A DNA stretch of 64,000 bases from Chitinophaga silvisoli (GTDB lineage: Bacteria > Bacteroidota > Bacteroidia > Chitinophagales > Chitinophagaceae). This document shows positions 35,697 to 45,431 of this stretch, one piece after another. The DNA lies in NCBI RefSeq assembly GCF_003412465.1, contig NZ_QTJV01000003.1:183809-247808 (forward strand). The letters are read 5' to 3'. A program made the position numbers and the translations under genes. Below the pieces are notes generated by a model. It saw nothing but the letters and a program-made list of their open reading frames with translations, was not told the origin of the DNA and made no database searches. Position 1 is the stretch's first letter. Each line of letters opens with the position of its first letter.

Positions 35697-36832
35697 ACTT
35701 CGAACCTACAGAAATGCAGCAGCAGATCACGCAAGTGATCAGGGATTTTGGAAAGTCGCACATTCAACCGAACGTTATGGAATGGGATGAAACCCAAACC
35801 TTCCCGGCCCCTCTTTTTAAACAACTTGGCGAATTGGGCTTAATGGGGGTATTAGTACCACAAGAGTACGGTGGCAGTGGCCTAGGCTACCTTGAGTATG
35901 TCACCGTAGTCAGCGAAATCAGTCGTTTCTGTGGTGCTATCGGCCTCAGTGTCGCCGCGCACAACTCCCTTTGTACCGGCCATATTTTACAATTCGGATC
36001 TGAAGAACAAAAGAAACGTTACCTCCCTAAACTGGCCAGCGGCGAGTGGTTGGGGGCCTGGGGCCTCACAGAACCCAATACCGGCTCCGATGCCATGAAT
36101 ATGAAATGCGTGGCAAAGAAGGAGGGAGATGAATGGGTCCTGAATGGTACCAAATGCTGGATCACCCACGGCAAAAGCGGGGATGTGGCAGTAGTAATAG
36201 CCCGTACCGGCGATGTAAGGGATAGTCATGGTATGACAGCCTTTGTCGTAGAGAGAGGTACACCCGGCTTTAGCGGTGGTAAAAAGGAAAATAAACTGGG
36301 CATGCGTGCCTCGGAAACCGCCGAAATGATTTTTGATAATTGCCGTATACCAGCCGCCAATATGCTGGGCAATGAAGGAGAAGGCTTCATTCAGTCAATG
36401 AAAGTGCTGGATGGGGGGCGTATCTCTATTGCCGCCCTCTCTCTGGGTATCGCTAAGGGAGCTTACGAAGCCGCCCTGCAATATGCGCAGGAGCGTCACC
36501 AGTTCGATAAGCCCATTGCCAGCTTCCAGGGCATCTCTTTCAAACTGGCAGATATGGCTACAGAGATCATGGCTGCGGAGCTGCTCACCATGCAGGCTGC
36601 CTCGGGCAAGAGCAAAGGCCTGAAAGTGACCCAACATGCTGCAATGGCTAAATACTATGCCTCGGAAGTAGCGGTGAAAACGGCGAACGAAGCCGTGCAG
36701 GTGTTCGGAGGATATGGATATACGAAAGATTTTCCTGTAGAGAAGTTTTACAGAGATGCGAAGTTATGCACAATAGGAGAGGGAACTTCTGAAATCCAGA
36801 AGCTCGTCATTGCCCGTGAAGCCCTGAAGTAA
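35693..36832 (+). CDS. Acyl-CoA dehydrogenase
   Basis: A 379-aa flavoenzyme of standard length. Signatures: [10 protein letters not shown] (substrate/FAD region), [36 protein letters not shown], the family pattern with [40 protein letters not shown] at the C-terminus. The residue in the SCAD/IVD-type catalytic position is in [13 protein letters not shown]. It probably oxidises short- or branched-chain acyl-CoA, passing electrons to ETF. Followed by a strong terminator. Confidence 0.95.
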   Translation: MNFEPTEMQQQITQVIRDFGKSHIQPNVMEWDETQTFPAPLFKQLGELGLMGVLVPQEYGGSGLGYLEYVTVVSEISRFCGAIGLSVAAHNSLCTGHILQFGSEEQKKRYLPKLASGEWLGAWGLTEPNTGSDAMNMKCVAKKEGDEWVLNGTKCWITHGKSGDVAVVIARTGDVRDSHGMTAFVVERGTPGFSGGKKENKLGMRASETAEMIFDNCRIPAANMLGNEGEGFIQSMKVLDGGRISIAALSLGIAKGAYEAALQYAQERHQFDKPIASFQGISFKLADMATEIMAAELLTMQAASGKSKGLKVTQHAAMAKYYASEVAVKTANEAVQVFGGYGYTKDFPVEKFYRDAKLCTIGEGTSEIQKLVIAREALK

Positions 36833-36876
36833 TTCACTGTTAAACGCATTCCTGAAGCTGGCCAAAGGCCATCTAC

Positions 36877-36930
36877 ACCGCCTAAGATTATTGAGCCTAA
36901 GGCATCAGTAATCTTAGGCGGTTATTTTTT
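36877..36930 (+). terminator. Terminator after the acyl-CoA dehydrogenase gene
   Basis: A 14-bp perfect stem (36877-36890 with 36909-36922) encloses a loop that itself contains GCCTAAGGC; TATTTTTTATAA follows. Confidence 0.85.
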
Positions 36931-36972
36931 ATAACCTATTTACTATCTTTCAACTATATAAACTACTATGTC

Positions 36973-38598
36973 ATGACCTTTGAAGAACAATTACATCAAA
37001 TGTTCCCGACGGCAGATGCCATCCCGGCAAACTTTCTGCTACCGGAAGAGATTCACCAGCGTGAATACCTCTCCGGCGGTGAAATGAGACCCTGGAACGG
37101 TGATGTCCACACCGTTCTTTCCCCGGTTGCTGTCCAGACTCCAGAAGGCCTCAAAAGAAAAGTAATCGGCTCCTATCCGCTGTGCGGACAAACAGAAGCC
37201 CTCGCTGCCCTTGATGCAGCTGTACTCGCGTACAACGATGGCCGCGGAGAATGGCCTACCATGCCTGTCTCCGAAAGAATTGCCTGCATGGATAAGTTCA
37301 CAGGCAAAATGATTGCTAAGAAAGACGAGATTGTAAAACTGATCATGTGGGAAATCGGGAAGTCCTATGCAGATTCTGTAAAGGAATTTGACCGTACCAT
37401 TGAGTACATCAATGCCACCATCGATGCATTGAAAGATCTGGACCGCAATTCCAGCCGTTTCGAAATAGAACAGGGTATTATAGGTCAGATTCGCCGCTCT
37501 CCATTAGGTGTCGTGCTGTGTATGGGACCATTCAACTATCCGCTGAATGAAACCTTTACCACGCTTATTCCAGCTCTCATCATGGGCAATACCCTGCTGT
37601 TTAAACCTCCAAAGCATGGTACCTTATTGCACTACCCACTGCTGGAGGCTTTTGCAAGCTGTTTCCCCAAAGGCGTAGTGAATACTATATATGGCCGTGG
37701 AAACGTGATTATTGCCCCCCTGATGGAGTCCGGCAAGATCAATGTACTCACCCTGATCGGTAGCAGCAAGGTGGCAAACCAGCTGAAGAAGATGCACCCG
37801 AAGGTAAACCGCCTGCGTGCAATTCTGGGACTTGATGCAAAGAATGCCGCCATTATCACAGAAAAGGCCGATTTAGACCTCGCGGTAAAAGAATGTGTAC
37901 TGGGCTCACTTTCATTCAACGGGCAGCGCTGTACGGCTATAAAGATCATTTATGTGCATAAGAAGGTAGCCGATGCCTTCATTGAAAAATTCAGTGCTGC
38001 AGTCGGCAAACTGAAAATTGGTATGCCATGGGAGAAAGATGTATTCCTCACTCCATTGCCGGAACCACAGAAACCCGCTTATCTGCAGGAATGCATAGCA
38101 GATGCATTGGCAAATGGAGCGAAGGTGATGAATGAAAACGGCGGCACTACCTTCGAATCTTTTGTATATCCGGCAGTGTTATACCCGGTGAATGATAAGA
38201 TGAAGCTGTACAGGGAAGAACAATTTGGTCCTGTGATTCCGATCCTGCCATTTGACGATATAGAAACACCAATCGATTACCTGATTCAGTCAGATCACGG
38301 CCAGCAGGTAAGTCTCTTTAGCAATGATGCAGACGAACTGGCTTCGCTGATAGATCCGCTGGTAAACCAGGTAAGCAGGGTGAATATAAACTGTCAGTGT
38401 CAGCGTGGGCCTGACATCTTCCCATTCACAGGCAGAAAGGATTCTGCCGAAGGAACACTTAGTGTTCCCGATGCCTTGCGTGCATTCTCTATTCGTACAA
38501 TGGTGGCTACAAAACAGACGGAGGAGAATAAAAATCTCTTAAATGAGATCGTAAGTGAGCAGAGTTCAAACTTTTTGTCAACAAAATATATCTTTTAA
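36973..38598 (+). CDS. gapN: GapN-like NADP-dependent aldehyde dehydrogenase
   Basis: A 541-aa ALDH-superfamily enzyme resembling non-phosphorylating glyceraldehyde-3-phosphate dehydrogenase: N-terminal extension of about 50 residues, [30 protein letters not shown] cofactor segment, nucleophile Cys320 in FNGQRCTA, and a C-terminal [14 protein letters not shown] of the GapN type. The general-base Glu that lies 34 residues before the catalytic Cys in ALDHs is Gly286 here (GLDAKN in place of ELGGK). Substrate assignment is therefore less certain than the family. A terminator hairpin follows at 38846. Confidence 0.82.
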   Translation: MTFEEQLHQMFPTADAIPANFLLPEEIHQREYLSGGEMRPWNGDVHTVLSPVAVQTPEGLKRKVIGSYPLCGQTEALAALDAAVLAYNDGRGEWPTMPVSERIACMDKFTGKMIAKKDEIVKLIMWEIGKSYADSVKEFDRTIEYINATIDALKDLDRNSSRFEIEQGIIGQIRRSPLGVVLCMGPFNYPLNETFTTLIPALIMGNTLLFKPPKHGTLLHYPLLEAFASCFPKGVVNTIYGRGNVIIAPLMESGKINVLTLIGSSKVANQLKKMHPKVNRLRAILGLDAKNAAIITEKADLDLAVKECVLGSLSFNGQRCTAIKIIYVHKKVADAFIEKFSAAVGKLKIGMPWEKDVFLTPLPEPQKPAYLQECIADALANGAKVMNENGGTTFESFVYPAVLYPVNDKMKLYREEQFGPVIPILPFDDIETPIDYLIQSDHGQQVSLFSNDADELASLIDPLVNQVSRVNINCQCQRGPDIFPFTGRKDSAEGTLSVPDALRAFSIRTMVATKQTEENKNLLNEIVSEQSSNFLSTKYIF

Positions 38599-38845
38599 AC
38601 AAGATTCTATCACTGCTCTTTTTCGAGTTAGACTCTTATTTGTAAGGTTATTAGCCATATGGTAAAAGTTTAATGTATTGATGGTGTCTAAACTTTTTGA
38701 TAAAAAAGTGAGTATAAACTAAATAAGGTGCTGGATTTTTGAATTAAGAACGTTAAATTTGGGTTAATTCATCACTCTTTACCAATTTATCAACCTCCTA
38801 CAAAAAGAAAAGACAATCGAAACAACTTTTACGCAACCAAAAGAA
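38599..38845. other. AT-rich intergenic region
   Basis: Roughly 250 bp between gapN and the next terminator. No gene, repeat or promoter could be recognised on either strand. Confidence 0.5.
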
Positions 38846-38877
38846 AAAGGCATCCTCTCAGAGGATGCCTTTTTTAT
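38846..38877 (+). terminator. Terminator between gapN and convergent small gene
   Basis: GGCATCCTC (38849-38857) pairs with GAGGATGCC (38861-38869), flanked by A-run and T-run, so it can work on both strands. Confidence 0.8.
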
Positions 38878-38895
38878 TGTGCCAATGTCTTATGC

Positions 38896-39099
38896 TTAGT
38901 GTTCCAGGAAGTCGTTCTCCTTTTCTTCTTTGCCAGCTGCTTCGGCTTTCTTTTCGATGTCGTTAAACCATTTTTCGACAGTGCCTGCCAGGAATACGGG
39001 CACCTTACCACCTACATACTCTTTCAGTATCTCAAAGGTCTTGATGGCCTGTTCATTGCTAAGACCGGCTCTTTCTTTCAGTTCTTTTAAGAGGTCCAT
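38896..39099 (-). CDS. Small conserved helical protein, 67 aa
   Basis: Starts at ATG 39099 (MDLLKELKERAGLSNEQAIKTF), a helical protein with a central GGKVPVFLAGTVEKWF and an acidic/lysine-rich tail. It resembles short Bacteroidota proteins of unknown function related to the DUF2267-like helical group, but I cannot name the family with certainty. It sits between clpX (upstream, separated by a terminator) and gapN. A frame extension to 39126 is possible but lacks similarity. Confidence 0.7.
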   Translation of the reverse strand: MDLLKELKERAGLSNEQAIKTFEILKEYVGGKVPVFLAGTVEKWFNDIEKKAEAAGKEEKENDFLEH

Positions 39100-39123
39100 A
39101 TTAATTATTTGATTTAAAGGTAA

Positions 39124-39157
39124 CAAAAAAGGCGAACGATCATCGTCCGCCCTTTTT
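39124..39157 (-). terminator. Terminator after clpX
   Basis: GGCG.ACGA pairs with TCGT.CGCC (one mismatch) between A- and T-runs; read on the minus strand it ends in TTTTTTGTTA. Confidence 0.8.
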
Positions 39158-39177
39158 AAAATAATATCATTTACAAC

Positions 39178-40413
39178 TTAGGCAACTTTCAGCTGCACCA
39201 GTGTTGATTTATCCAGTTTTTCTTCTGCATATGCCCTTGTCAGCACAAAAGAACTTTCGTTGGAAGAAGGCAGGTTAAACATCGCATCGCTCAGTACTAC
39301 TTCGCAGATGGAACGAAGACCACGGGCACCTAATTTGTACTCCATTGCCTTTTCTACAATATAATCTACTGCATCATCTTCTATAACCAGGTCAATACCT
39401 TCTACTTTGAACAGTTTCTTGTATTGTTTTACCAGGGCATTCTTAGGTTCTGTCAGAATCGCTTTCAGCGCTTCGTTGTCCAGAGAGTTCAGATAAGTGA
39501 CCACTGGCAGACGACCCAGCAATTCAGGAATCAGGCCGAATGCTTTTAAGTCCTGTGAGTTGATATAACGGAGTATATGTTTCTTGTTCTCTTCTTCTTT
39601 CTCTTTATTCACCGTGAAACCGATAGAATGTGTCTGTACCCTGCGGCTGATAATCTTATCGACACCGTCGAATGCACCACCGCAAATAAACAGGATATTC
39701 TGTGTATTCACTTTGATCAGTTTCTGCTCAGGGTGTTTACGACCACCTTGTGGAGGTACTAATGCTTCTGTACCTTCCAGCAGTTTCAGCAGGCCTTGCT
39801 GTACACCTTCACCACTCACATCGCGGGTGATGGAAGGATTATCGCTTTTACGGGCAATTTTATCGATCTCGTCAATATATACGATACCTCTTTCAGCAGC
39901 CTCTACGTCGTAGTTACATACCTGTAGCAGGCGGGTCAGGATGCTTTCCACATCTTCACCCACGTAACCGGCTTCAGTAAACACGGTCGCATCTACGATC
40001 GTAAACGGAACATTCAGCAGACGGGCAATGGATTTAGCCAGCAGGGTTTTACCCGTACCGGTTTCACCTACCATAATGATATTGGATTTCTCGATTTCCA
40101 CATCGTCATCACCAACCTGTTGGTTCAGTCTCTTGTAGTGGTTATAAACGGCTACTGCCAGTATTTTTTTTGCATCGTCCTGTCCGATCACATACTCATC
40201 GAGGAATTTCTTGATCTCCTGGGGCTTGGCCACTTTCGGAACAAAATGGGAAGGGGCTTTTTTACCCTGCTGTTGAAACAATTCCTGTTCTATGATCTCC
40301 TGTGCGTTGGCCACACAGTTCTCACAAATATGGCCATCTGCACCAGCTATCAATATCTGTACTTCATCTTTTGAACGATTACAGAATGAACAACGTATTT
40401 TGGACTCTTTCAT
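39178..40413 (-). CDS. clpX: ATP-dependent Clp protease ATP-binding subunit ClpX
   Basis: A 411-aa AAA+ unfoldase. The N-terminal zinc finger uses Cys8, Cys11, Cys30 and Cys33; Walker A GETGTGKT at 116-123; pore loop GYVG at 149-152; Walker B with DEID at about 181-184; sensor II region [10 protein letters not shown]. It delivers substrates to ClpP, encoded just upstream. Order tig-clpP-clpX is typical. A hairpin lies in the 132-bp gap to clpP, and a -7 box sits only 6 bases before the start codon. Confidence 0.98.
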   Translation of the reverse strand: MKESKIRCSFCNRSKDEVQILIAGADGHICENCVANAQEIIEQELFQQQGKKAPSHFVPKVAKPQEIKKFLDEYVIGQDDAKKILAVAVYNHYKRLNQQVGDDDVEIEKSNIIMVGETGTGKTLLAKSIARLLNVPFTIVDATVFTEAGYVGEDVESILTRLLQVCNYDVEAAERGIVYIDEIDKIARKSDNPSITRDVSGEGVQQGLLKLLEGTEALVPPQGGRKHPEQKLIKVNTQNILFICGGAFDGVDKIISRRVQTHSIGFTVNKEKEEENKKHILRYINSQDLKAFGLIPELLGRLPVVTYLNSLDNEALKAILTEPKNALVKQYKKLFKVEGIDLVIEDDAVDYIVEKAMEYKLGARGLRSICEVVLSDAMFNLPSSNESSFVLTRAYAEEKLDKSTLVQLKVA

Positions 40414-40419
40414 AGCTTA

Positions 40420-40427
40420 CAAAGGTA
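40420..40427 (-). promoter_or_regulatory. -7-like box directly before clpX
   Basis: On the minus strand, TACCTTTG matches TAnnTTTG exactly and ends 6 bases before the ATG, so a transcript would begin at or near the start codon. It could be a leaderless internal promoter or chance. Confidence 0.3.
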
Positions 40428-40471
40428 CAATTAAAAGGGGGAAAGGGTATTATTTAAAAAGAAAAGCAAAA

Positions 40472-40514
40472 GTTAAAAAGAAAAACCGGCTGTGAAGACG
40501 CGGTTTCTCTTTCT
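40472..40514 (-). terminator. Hairpin between clpP and clpX
   Basis: On the minus strand, AAAGAGAAACCG pairs with CGGTTTTTCTTT (one mismatch) and is followed by TTTAACTTTTGC. It may attenuate clpX relative to clpP. Confidence 0.6.
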
Positions 40515-40545
40515 AAATTTTGCTTCTTATAGAATTTAAAACTAA

Positions 40546-41256
40546 TTACTGAGGCGTAGTACCGTCGATCAGCTGTTGCTTTCTAGGGTTCCTGGTCAGT
40601 ACGTCATCGATGATACCGTATTCTTTTGCTTCATCGGCAGTCATCCAGTAGTCACGATCAGAATCCTTTTCAACTTTCTTTACAGGCTGACCGCAATGTC
40701 CGGCGATGATTTCGTTCAGTTCTTTTTTCAGCTTTACGAACTCGCGGGCAGTGATCTCGATATCGGAGGTCTGTCCTTCAGCACCGCCATGAGGCTGGTG
40801 AATCATTACACGAGCGTGCTTCAGCGCAGTACGTTTGCCTTTGGTACCAGCCACCAGCAGTACGGCTCCGAAAGAAGCAGCCATACCTGTACAGATTGTC
40901 GCTACATCAGGAGCGATGATCTGCATGGTGTCGTAGATACCCAGACCAGCATATACGCTACCCCCCGGGCTATTGATATACATCTGGATATCGCGGGTAC
41001 GGTCGGTAGACTCCAGGAACAGCAGCTGTGCTGTGATAATGTTAGCTACATAGTCATTTACCGGATCGCCCATGAAGATGATGCGGTCCATCATCAAACG
41101 GGAAAACACGTCCATAATCGCCATGTTCATCGGGCGTTCCTCGATGATATTGGGAGTTAAGGCATTGATCTGGTGACGGGTATAGCTATCTACTACCAGG
41201 CTACTGATCCCTCTATGCTGGATGGCATATTTCCTGAATTCGTTATTAATGTTCAT
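40546..41256 (-). CDS. clpP: ATP-dependent Clp protease proteolytic subunit ClpP
   Basis: A 236-aa serine protease. Catalytic triad Ser128 (GMAASFGA), His153 (MIHQPHGG) and Asp202 (DRDYWM). ATG 41256 (MNINNEFRKYAIQHRGI) is used; a 10-residue extension from TTG 41286 is unlikely. The start overlaps the 3' end of tig by 11 bp, implying translational coupling. Forms tetradecameric barrels fed by ClpX. Confidence 0.97.
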   Translation of the reverse strand: MNINNEFRKYAIQHRGISSLVVDSYTRHQINALTPNIIEERPMNMAIMDVFSRLMMDRIIFMGDPVNDYVANIITAQLLFLESTDRTRDIQMYINSPGGSVYAGLGIYDTMQIIAPDVATICTGMAASFGAVLLVAGTKGKRTALKHARVMIHQPHGGAEGQTSDIEITAREFVKLKKELNEIIAGHCGQPVKKVEKDSDRDYWMTADEAKEYGIIDDVLTRNPRKQQLIDGTTPQ

Positions 41257-42628
41257 GATGGTGATGTTTATTAGGTAATTTAGCAAATTCTTCGGCTGTT
41301 ACTTCCTCTTCCTTCACATTTACCTTTTGTTCTGCCCAATCAAACAGTTTTTGAGTCACCATCTCACGATAAGTCTGATCTACGAATTTCTCATCCTGCA
41401 GCAGGCGCTCCAGGTAGCTATCCAGCCATTCTGCACCATCTGCAGCAGCCGCACCACCAAAATAGCCCATTACTTTCTGCCTGGCGCTTTCCTTCAGTTC
41501 ATCAAAGGATACGTCCAGTTTATTTTCGCGGATCAGTTTGTCGCTGATCAAAGTCCAGCGCAACTGATGATCAAATCCAGGATATTCTTTTTCGGCTTCT
41601 TCAGCAGTTTTTGGCTTTTCGCCACCCTGCTGCAGCCAGCGTTTCAGAAATTCTTTGGGCAGTTCAATAGGAGTTTCGTGTACCAGCACCTCGAACAGTT
41701 CGTTGTGCAGGTGATTACGGCTCTCGGAATCCCAGTACTTTTCTATTTCAGATTTCAGTTTCTCACGGAAGGCTTCTTCTGTGGTAACGTCATCCTTAGG
41801 GAATACTTCTTTGAAGAATTCTTCATTCAGTTCCCTTTTTACAATTACTTCTACTTTCTCAATAGTCAGTTTGAAGTAACGTTGTGCATCTGCATCGTTA
41901 TGACCATGGAAACCCAGATCGTGCAGAATGTCATGTAAAGCAGCTGCATCAAATGAAGTAGCCAGGAAGAATACGATGCTATCGCCCTTTCCTTTACCCT
42001 TCAGCTGTTCCTGAATCGGAGCAGAGAACTGCTTTAACTTAATGGCATTTTCTTTCTGAATACCACCTTCCAGTACATTACCTGCCTCATCGCTCTCTTC
42101 GAACTTAACAGTCAGGAAATCATTCTCGGAAGATACTTTATCAGTTTCTTCATTCTTACCGCCTCTTTCGAGCAGGTTCTCAACTTCTTTGTCCAACATT
42201 TCGCTGGTCACTTTAATCTTGTAACGGCTCAGGGTAGTTTTACCATCCTGCAGCGGAGTTACCTCAAAAGCAGGCTTCAGGCCAATTTCAAAATCGAAGT
42301 TATATTCGGTAGGATTGTTATGATCGAAATTTTTAGCTTCCTTCTCCAGGGAAAGCGGCTGAGCGAAGATCTCAACTTTCTCATTCTGCAGGTAGCCTGT
42401 GAGTTCTTTTTCTACAGTTTTCAGAACTTCATCCGCAAAAATGGCCTGACCGTGCATTTTTTTCACCATCCCTGCTGGCACCATCCCTTTACGGAAGCCT
42501 GGTATATTGGCGGTTTTGCTGAGCTGCTTTACTGCTTTGTCATAATTGGGAAGATAATCTTCCTGGCTCACTTTCACAGTGATCTTATCATTCAATAAAC
42601 CGATGTTTTCTCTGGTAACGGTTGCCAT
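41246..42628 (-). CDS. tig: Trigger factor
   Basis: A 460-aa ribosome-associated chaperone. N-terminal ribosome-binding domain with the GFRKGMVP signature (F-R-K loop), a degenerate FKBP-like middle region (about 165-270) lacking clear PPIase residues, and a helical C-terminal substrate-cradle. The C-terminus is His-rich (NKHHHHEH). ATG 42628 (MATVTRENIGLLNDKITV) is preferred to the longer frame reaching 42700. First gene of the tig-clpP-clpX set. Confidence 0.93.
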   Translation of the reverse strand: MATVTRENIGLLNDKITVKVSQEDYLPNYDKAVKQLSKTANIPGFRKGMVPAGMVKKMHGQAIFADEVLKTVEKELTGYLQNEKVEIFAQPLSLEKEAKNFDHNNPTEYNFDFEIGLKPAFEVTPLQDGKTTLSRYKIKVTSEMLDKEVENLLERGGKNEETDKVSSENDFLTVKFEESDEAGNVLEGGIQKENAIKLKQFSAPIQEQLKGKGKGDSIVFFLATSFDAAALHDILHDLGFHGHNDADAQRYFKLTIEKVEVIVKRELNEEFFKEVFPKDDVTTEEAFREKLKSEIEKYWDSESRNHLHNELFEVLVHETPIELPKEFLKRWLQQGGEKPKTAEEAEKEYPGFDHQLRWTLISDKLIRENKLDVSFDELKESARQKVMGYFGGAAAADGAEWLDSYLERLLQDEKFVDQTYREMVTQKLFDWAEQKVNVKEEEVTAEEFAKLPNKHHHHEH

Positions 42629-42687
42629 AATTAATTTTAATAAATGTTCTTGTATGAAGCAATAATAATTCCTGAATTGAAAGTTCT

Positions 42688-42760
42688 GCCATGAAGTCAC
42701 GAAGGCACGAAGGAATGGCAGCTATGTGGGAGTTACTTAGTGACTTAGTGCCTTAATGGC
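42688..42760. repeat. Imperfect inverted repeat with CAC.AAGG motifs
   Basis: GCCATGAAGTCACGAAGGCAC (left arm, 42688 on) and GTGACTTAGTGCCTTAATGGC (right arm, ending 42760) are imperfect inverted copies of a GTCAC/GGCAC word set. Comparable sequences are scattered in Bacteroidota genomes. It lies between tig and tRNA-Leu. Confidence 0.5.
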
Positions 42761-42801
42761 AATATTTTTTATAAGCTGTATGCCGGAATGTATAAAAAAA
42801 G

Positions 42802-42883
42802 TGCGGGTGGAGGGACTCGAACCCCCATGCCGTGAAGCACCAGATCCTAAGTCTGGCGTGTCTACCAATTTCACCACACCCGC
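42802..42883 (-). tRNA. tRNA-Leu (anticodon TAG)
   Basis: Folds as a class II tRNA: 7-bp acceptor GCGGGTG/CACCCGC with discriminator A, D arm with TGGTAGACA, anticodon stem CCAGA/TCTGG around CTTAGGA (anticodon TAG), a variable arm (GCTTCACGGC), and T arm GGGGGTTCGAGTCCCT. CCA is not encoded. Minus strand. Confidence 0.96.
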
Positions 42884-42941
42884 ATACACTAACGTGTTAA
42901 GAACTACTTTCCTCTGCCTTGACATGCTGGGGAAAGGACGG

Positions 42942-42949
42942 CAAAGGTA
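42942..42949 (-). promoter_or_regulatory. Candidate -7 box for tRNA-Leu
   Basis: On the minus strand, TACCTTTG matches TAnnTTTG with a T-run about 19 bp upstream at the -33 position, giving a leader of about 50 nt before the mature 5' end. Confidence 0.5.
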
Positions 42950-42983
42950 TTGTTTTTTATGAATTTAAAAAAAATGTCTGCAC

Positions 42984-44168
42984 TTAAATCAATGCCTTTT
43001 TGACGCTCGCCGGCCTGAACATATAAAATAAGGCCACATTTATAAGTACTATTACCGTACAACCCCCACATACTACCGGCCACTGCCCATGGTTCCAGAA
43101 CCATAACCCTATCGCCGAACCACCCGCTCCTCCTATAAAAGTCGTCGTCATATACACCGTGTTAAACCGGTTCCTCGCCTCTGGTTTCAAAGCATATATT
43201 ATTGTCTGGTTAGTCACCATGATAGATTGATGACCTACATCCAGCAAAACAATACCAATAAGCAATAAAATAATACCACTGCCGGTAAAATAAAAAGTTC
43301 CAAAACTCAGCAATTCCAGCACTAACCCAATTATAATGTTCTTTCTCGGGTCCCGGCCATCGCTCAACTTACCTACCAATGGCGCTGCCAGCGCTCCCGC
43401 AGCTCCCGCTATCCCAAACATGCCGATCTGTGCCGAAGTATATCTAAAAGGTGCATCGGAAAGAAATAAGACCATCGTCACCCAAAAAGCACTCAGTACG
43501 GCAAATGACAGGGCATTCATAATTGATGCCTCCCGCAGCCGGGGATGCGTGCGGGCATAATGTGCTACCGTACGCATCAATTCTCCATAATCGCTCTTCA
43601 GCGTCGGTTTACTTTCCGGGAACCTGAAGTACATCAATACCATCAGCACTGTACAGATACCTGCCGCTATATAGTACATCTCTCTCCAGCCAAACAAAGC
43701 CCCCACCGTACCGCTTACTGAACGCGAGGCCAGGATCCCTACCAGCAATCCCCCCATGATAGCCCCTATAATACTCCCTCTCTTATGATCCGGAGCCAGG
43801 TGAGCCGCCAGGGGCAATATTAACTGCGGTACTACCGATGTAATACCAATCAGCAGACTCGCTGCCTGCAATACGATAAAGTTCTGTGCAGTGGCTGCCA
43901 GCAATAAAGCGCCTACCGCTATCAGCGTAGTGATCAGGATCTGTTTCTTACGTTCAAGGATATCTCCCAGGGGAACCAGGAGCAATAAACCCAATGCATA
44001 ACCGATTTGGGTAAGGTAAGTGACACGCCCCGCGGCGCTTTCCTTCAGCCCCCATTCTTTGGAGATCAAAACGATCAGGGGCTGGCAATAATATATGTTG
44101 GCGACGATCAATCCGGTGCAGGCCGCCATAAACGCGGTGTCTGCTTTTCCAAGGTGCTTATGTTCCAT
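42984..44168 (-). CDS. MFS transporter, DHA1-type
   Basis: A 394-aa twelve-helix permease. The loop after helix 2 reads PLGDILERKKQI, the MFS motif A (GxLaDrxGrkx) in modified form. It is like the drug:H+ antiporter-1/sugar-efflux branch of MFS. Substrate unknown. The N-terminus (MEHKHLGKADTAFMAACTGLIVANIYYCQPLI) contains the common phrase ANIYYxQP. Downstream of the M20 hydrolase gene on the same strand with a 65-bp gap. Confidence 0.87.
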   Translation of the reverse strand: MEHKHLGKADTAFMAACTGLIVANIYYCQPLIVLISKEWGLKESAAGRVTYLTQIGYALGLLLLVPLGDILERKKQILITTLIAVGALLLAATAQNFIVLQAASLLIGITSVVPQLILPLAAHLAPDHKRGSIIGAIMGGLLVGILASRSVSGTVGALFGWREMYYIAAGICTVLMVLMYFRFPESKPTLKSDYGELMRTVAHYARTHPRLREASIMNALSFAVLSAFWVTMVLFLSDAPFRYTSAQIGMFGIAGAAGALAAPLVGKLSDGRDPRKNIIIGLVLELLSFGTFYFTGSGIILLLIGIVLLDVGHQSIMVTNQTIIYALKPEARNRFNTVYMTTTFIGGAGGSAIGLWFWNHGQWPVVCGGCTVIVLINVALFYMFRPASVKKALI

Positions 44169-44233
44169 GACGGGTGCAAAATTAGCGATACTATTTCAAC
44201 ACCCAATTGACTCAACACTTAAATAGACAATAA

Positions 44234-45406
44234 TTACCGGTAATTATTCAATAATCCTACAGCCCCGGTAGCCAGGAACCGGGCCCCATAAGCTATAGCC
44301 CCTTCGTTGAAGATCACTTTCGGATGATGGAGGTAATATCCTCCACATGCCGGATCCTGTGCCCCCAACAGGTAAAACATAGCTGGCACCTTCCGGGAAT
44401 AGTGCGCAAAATCTTCTCCTGCCAGCAGGGGTATTACCTGCTTGCTGTTGCCCACCCCGAATACGGTATCAAGACTTTGCACCAGTTTGCCATGTACCTG
44501 CGCATCGTTCAGTACACTCGGCAGGTTATAGTAGAGGTCGAATTTGATCTTTGCATCGAAGGCCGCCATCAGGCCATCGATGATCTTATTGAGCCGGCTG
44601 ATAATATCGTTGTAGGTATCCAGGTCCAGGGAGCGGATGGTGCCTTCCAGCACAACCCTGTCAGCAATCACATTCGGTGCTACCCCGCCATTGATTTTTG
44701 TAAAGGACAATACGGCTGTTTCTGTAGGAGCCGTATGCCTGGCTACGATCATTTGTGCGGAAGTTACCAGTTGAGCAGCTATAGCTACGGCATCTACGCC
44801 CAGCTGAGGTGCAGCGCCTGCATGTGCAGCCTTGCCCAATACTTCGATGCTGAAGAAACCTGTACATGCCAGTGCCGGGCCCAGTGCATACGTGATTTGC
44901 CCTACCGGCAATGAAGGATCTACATGCAGGCCCAATGCTGCCTGTACATCGTCCAGGTAACCTTCTTCCACCAGCCTGTGAGCACCGGTCTTGCCTTCCG
45001 GATCCCCATTAGGCCCTTCTTCCGAAGGCTGGAAGAGGAACTTGACGGTGCCCTGGAAGTCTGTGTTTTTTAGGAGCGCAGCAGCGCCTATCAGCATTGT
45101 TGTATGCAGATCATGACCACAGGAGTGCATTTTGCCGGCTGTAGCAGAGGCAAAGGGCAGGCCTGTTTCTTCCTGCATAGGCAGGGCATCCATATCTGCA
45201 CGGATAGCCACTACAGGGCCTTCACCCTTACGCAGGGTACCAATAACCCCTGTACCACGGGCTGCCCCTGTAGTATAAGGTATGCCAAGCTGGTCAAGCT
45301 CCTGCTTTACCAGTTGAGATGTTTTTTCTTCCTGGTAACCCAGTTCAGGGTTGGCATGAATCTGTCTTCTGATCTGTATGAGTCTGGCTGATAGTTGCTC
45401 GTCCAT
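44234..45406 (-). CDS. M20-family amidohydrolase
   Basis: A 390-aa zinc amidohydrolase of the M20D (hippurate/IAA-amino acid hydrolase) type. Metal-binding motifs HSCGHDLHTTMLIGAA and FLFQPSEEGPNG, then the lid domain, with C-terminal LAGEDFAHYSRKVPAMFYLLGA and LHHPKVIFNE. Likely cleaves N-acyl amino acids. It follows the AraC regulator gene on the same strand with a 25-bp gap, so the regulator may control this gene and the MFS. Confidence 0.92.
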   Translation of the reverse strand: MDEQLSARLIQIRRQIHANPELGYQEEKTSQLVKQELDQLGIPYTTGAARGTGVIGTLRKGEGPVVAIRADMDALPMQEETGLPFASATAGKMHSCGHDLHTTMLIGAAALLKNTDFQGTVKFLFQPSEEGPNGDPEGKTGAHRLVEEGYLDDVQAALGLHVDPSLPVGQITYALGPALACTGFFSIEVLGKAAHAGAAPQLGVDAVAIAAQLVTSAQMIVARHTAPTETAVLSFTKINGGVAPNVIADRVVLEGTIRSLDLDTYNDIISRLNKIIDGLMAAFDAKIKFDLYYNLPSVLNDAQVHGKLVQSLDTVFGVGNSKQVIPLLAGEDFAHYSRKVPAMFYLLGAQDPACGGYYLHHPKVIFNEGAIAYGARFLATGAVGLLNNYR

Positions 45407-45431
45407 TTATTCCACTTTTCTTAAGGTAGCC

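Noticed and set aside
41246..41275. Engineered His tag at the trigger-factor C-terminus
   Set aside because: HHHHEH is encoded in natural context overlapping the clpP start; His-rich tails occur naturally.
42688..42760. CRISPR-like repeats
   Set aside because: The words are inverted, not direct, and there are only two; no array with spacers occurs anywhere in the window.
42756..42962. Small open frame over tRNA-Leu
   Set aside because: It runs through the tRNA cloverleaf; a chance frame.
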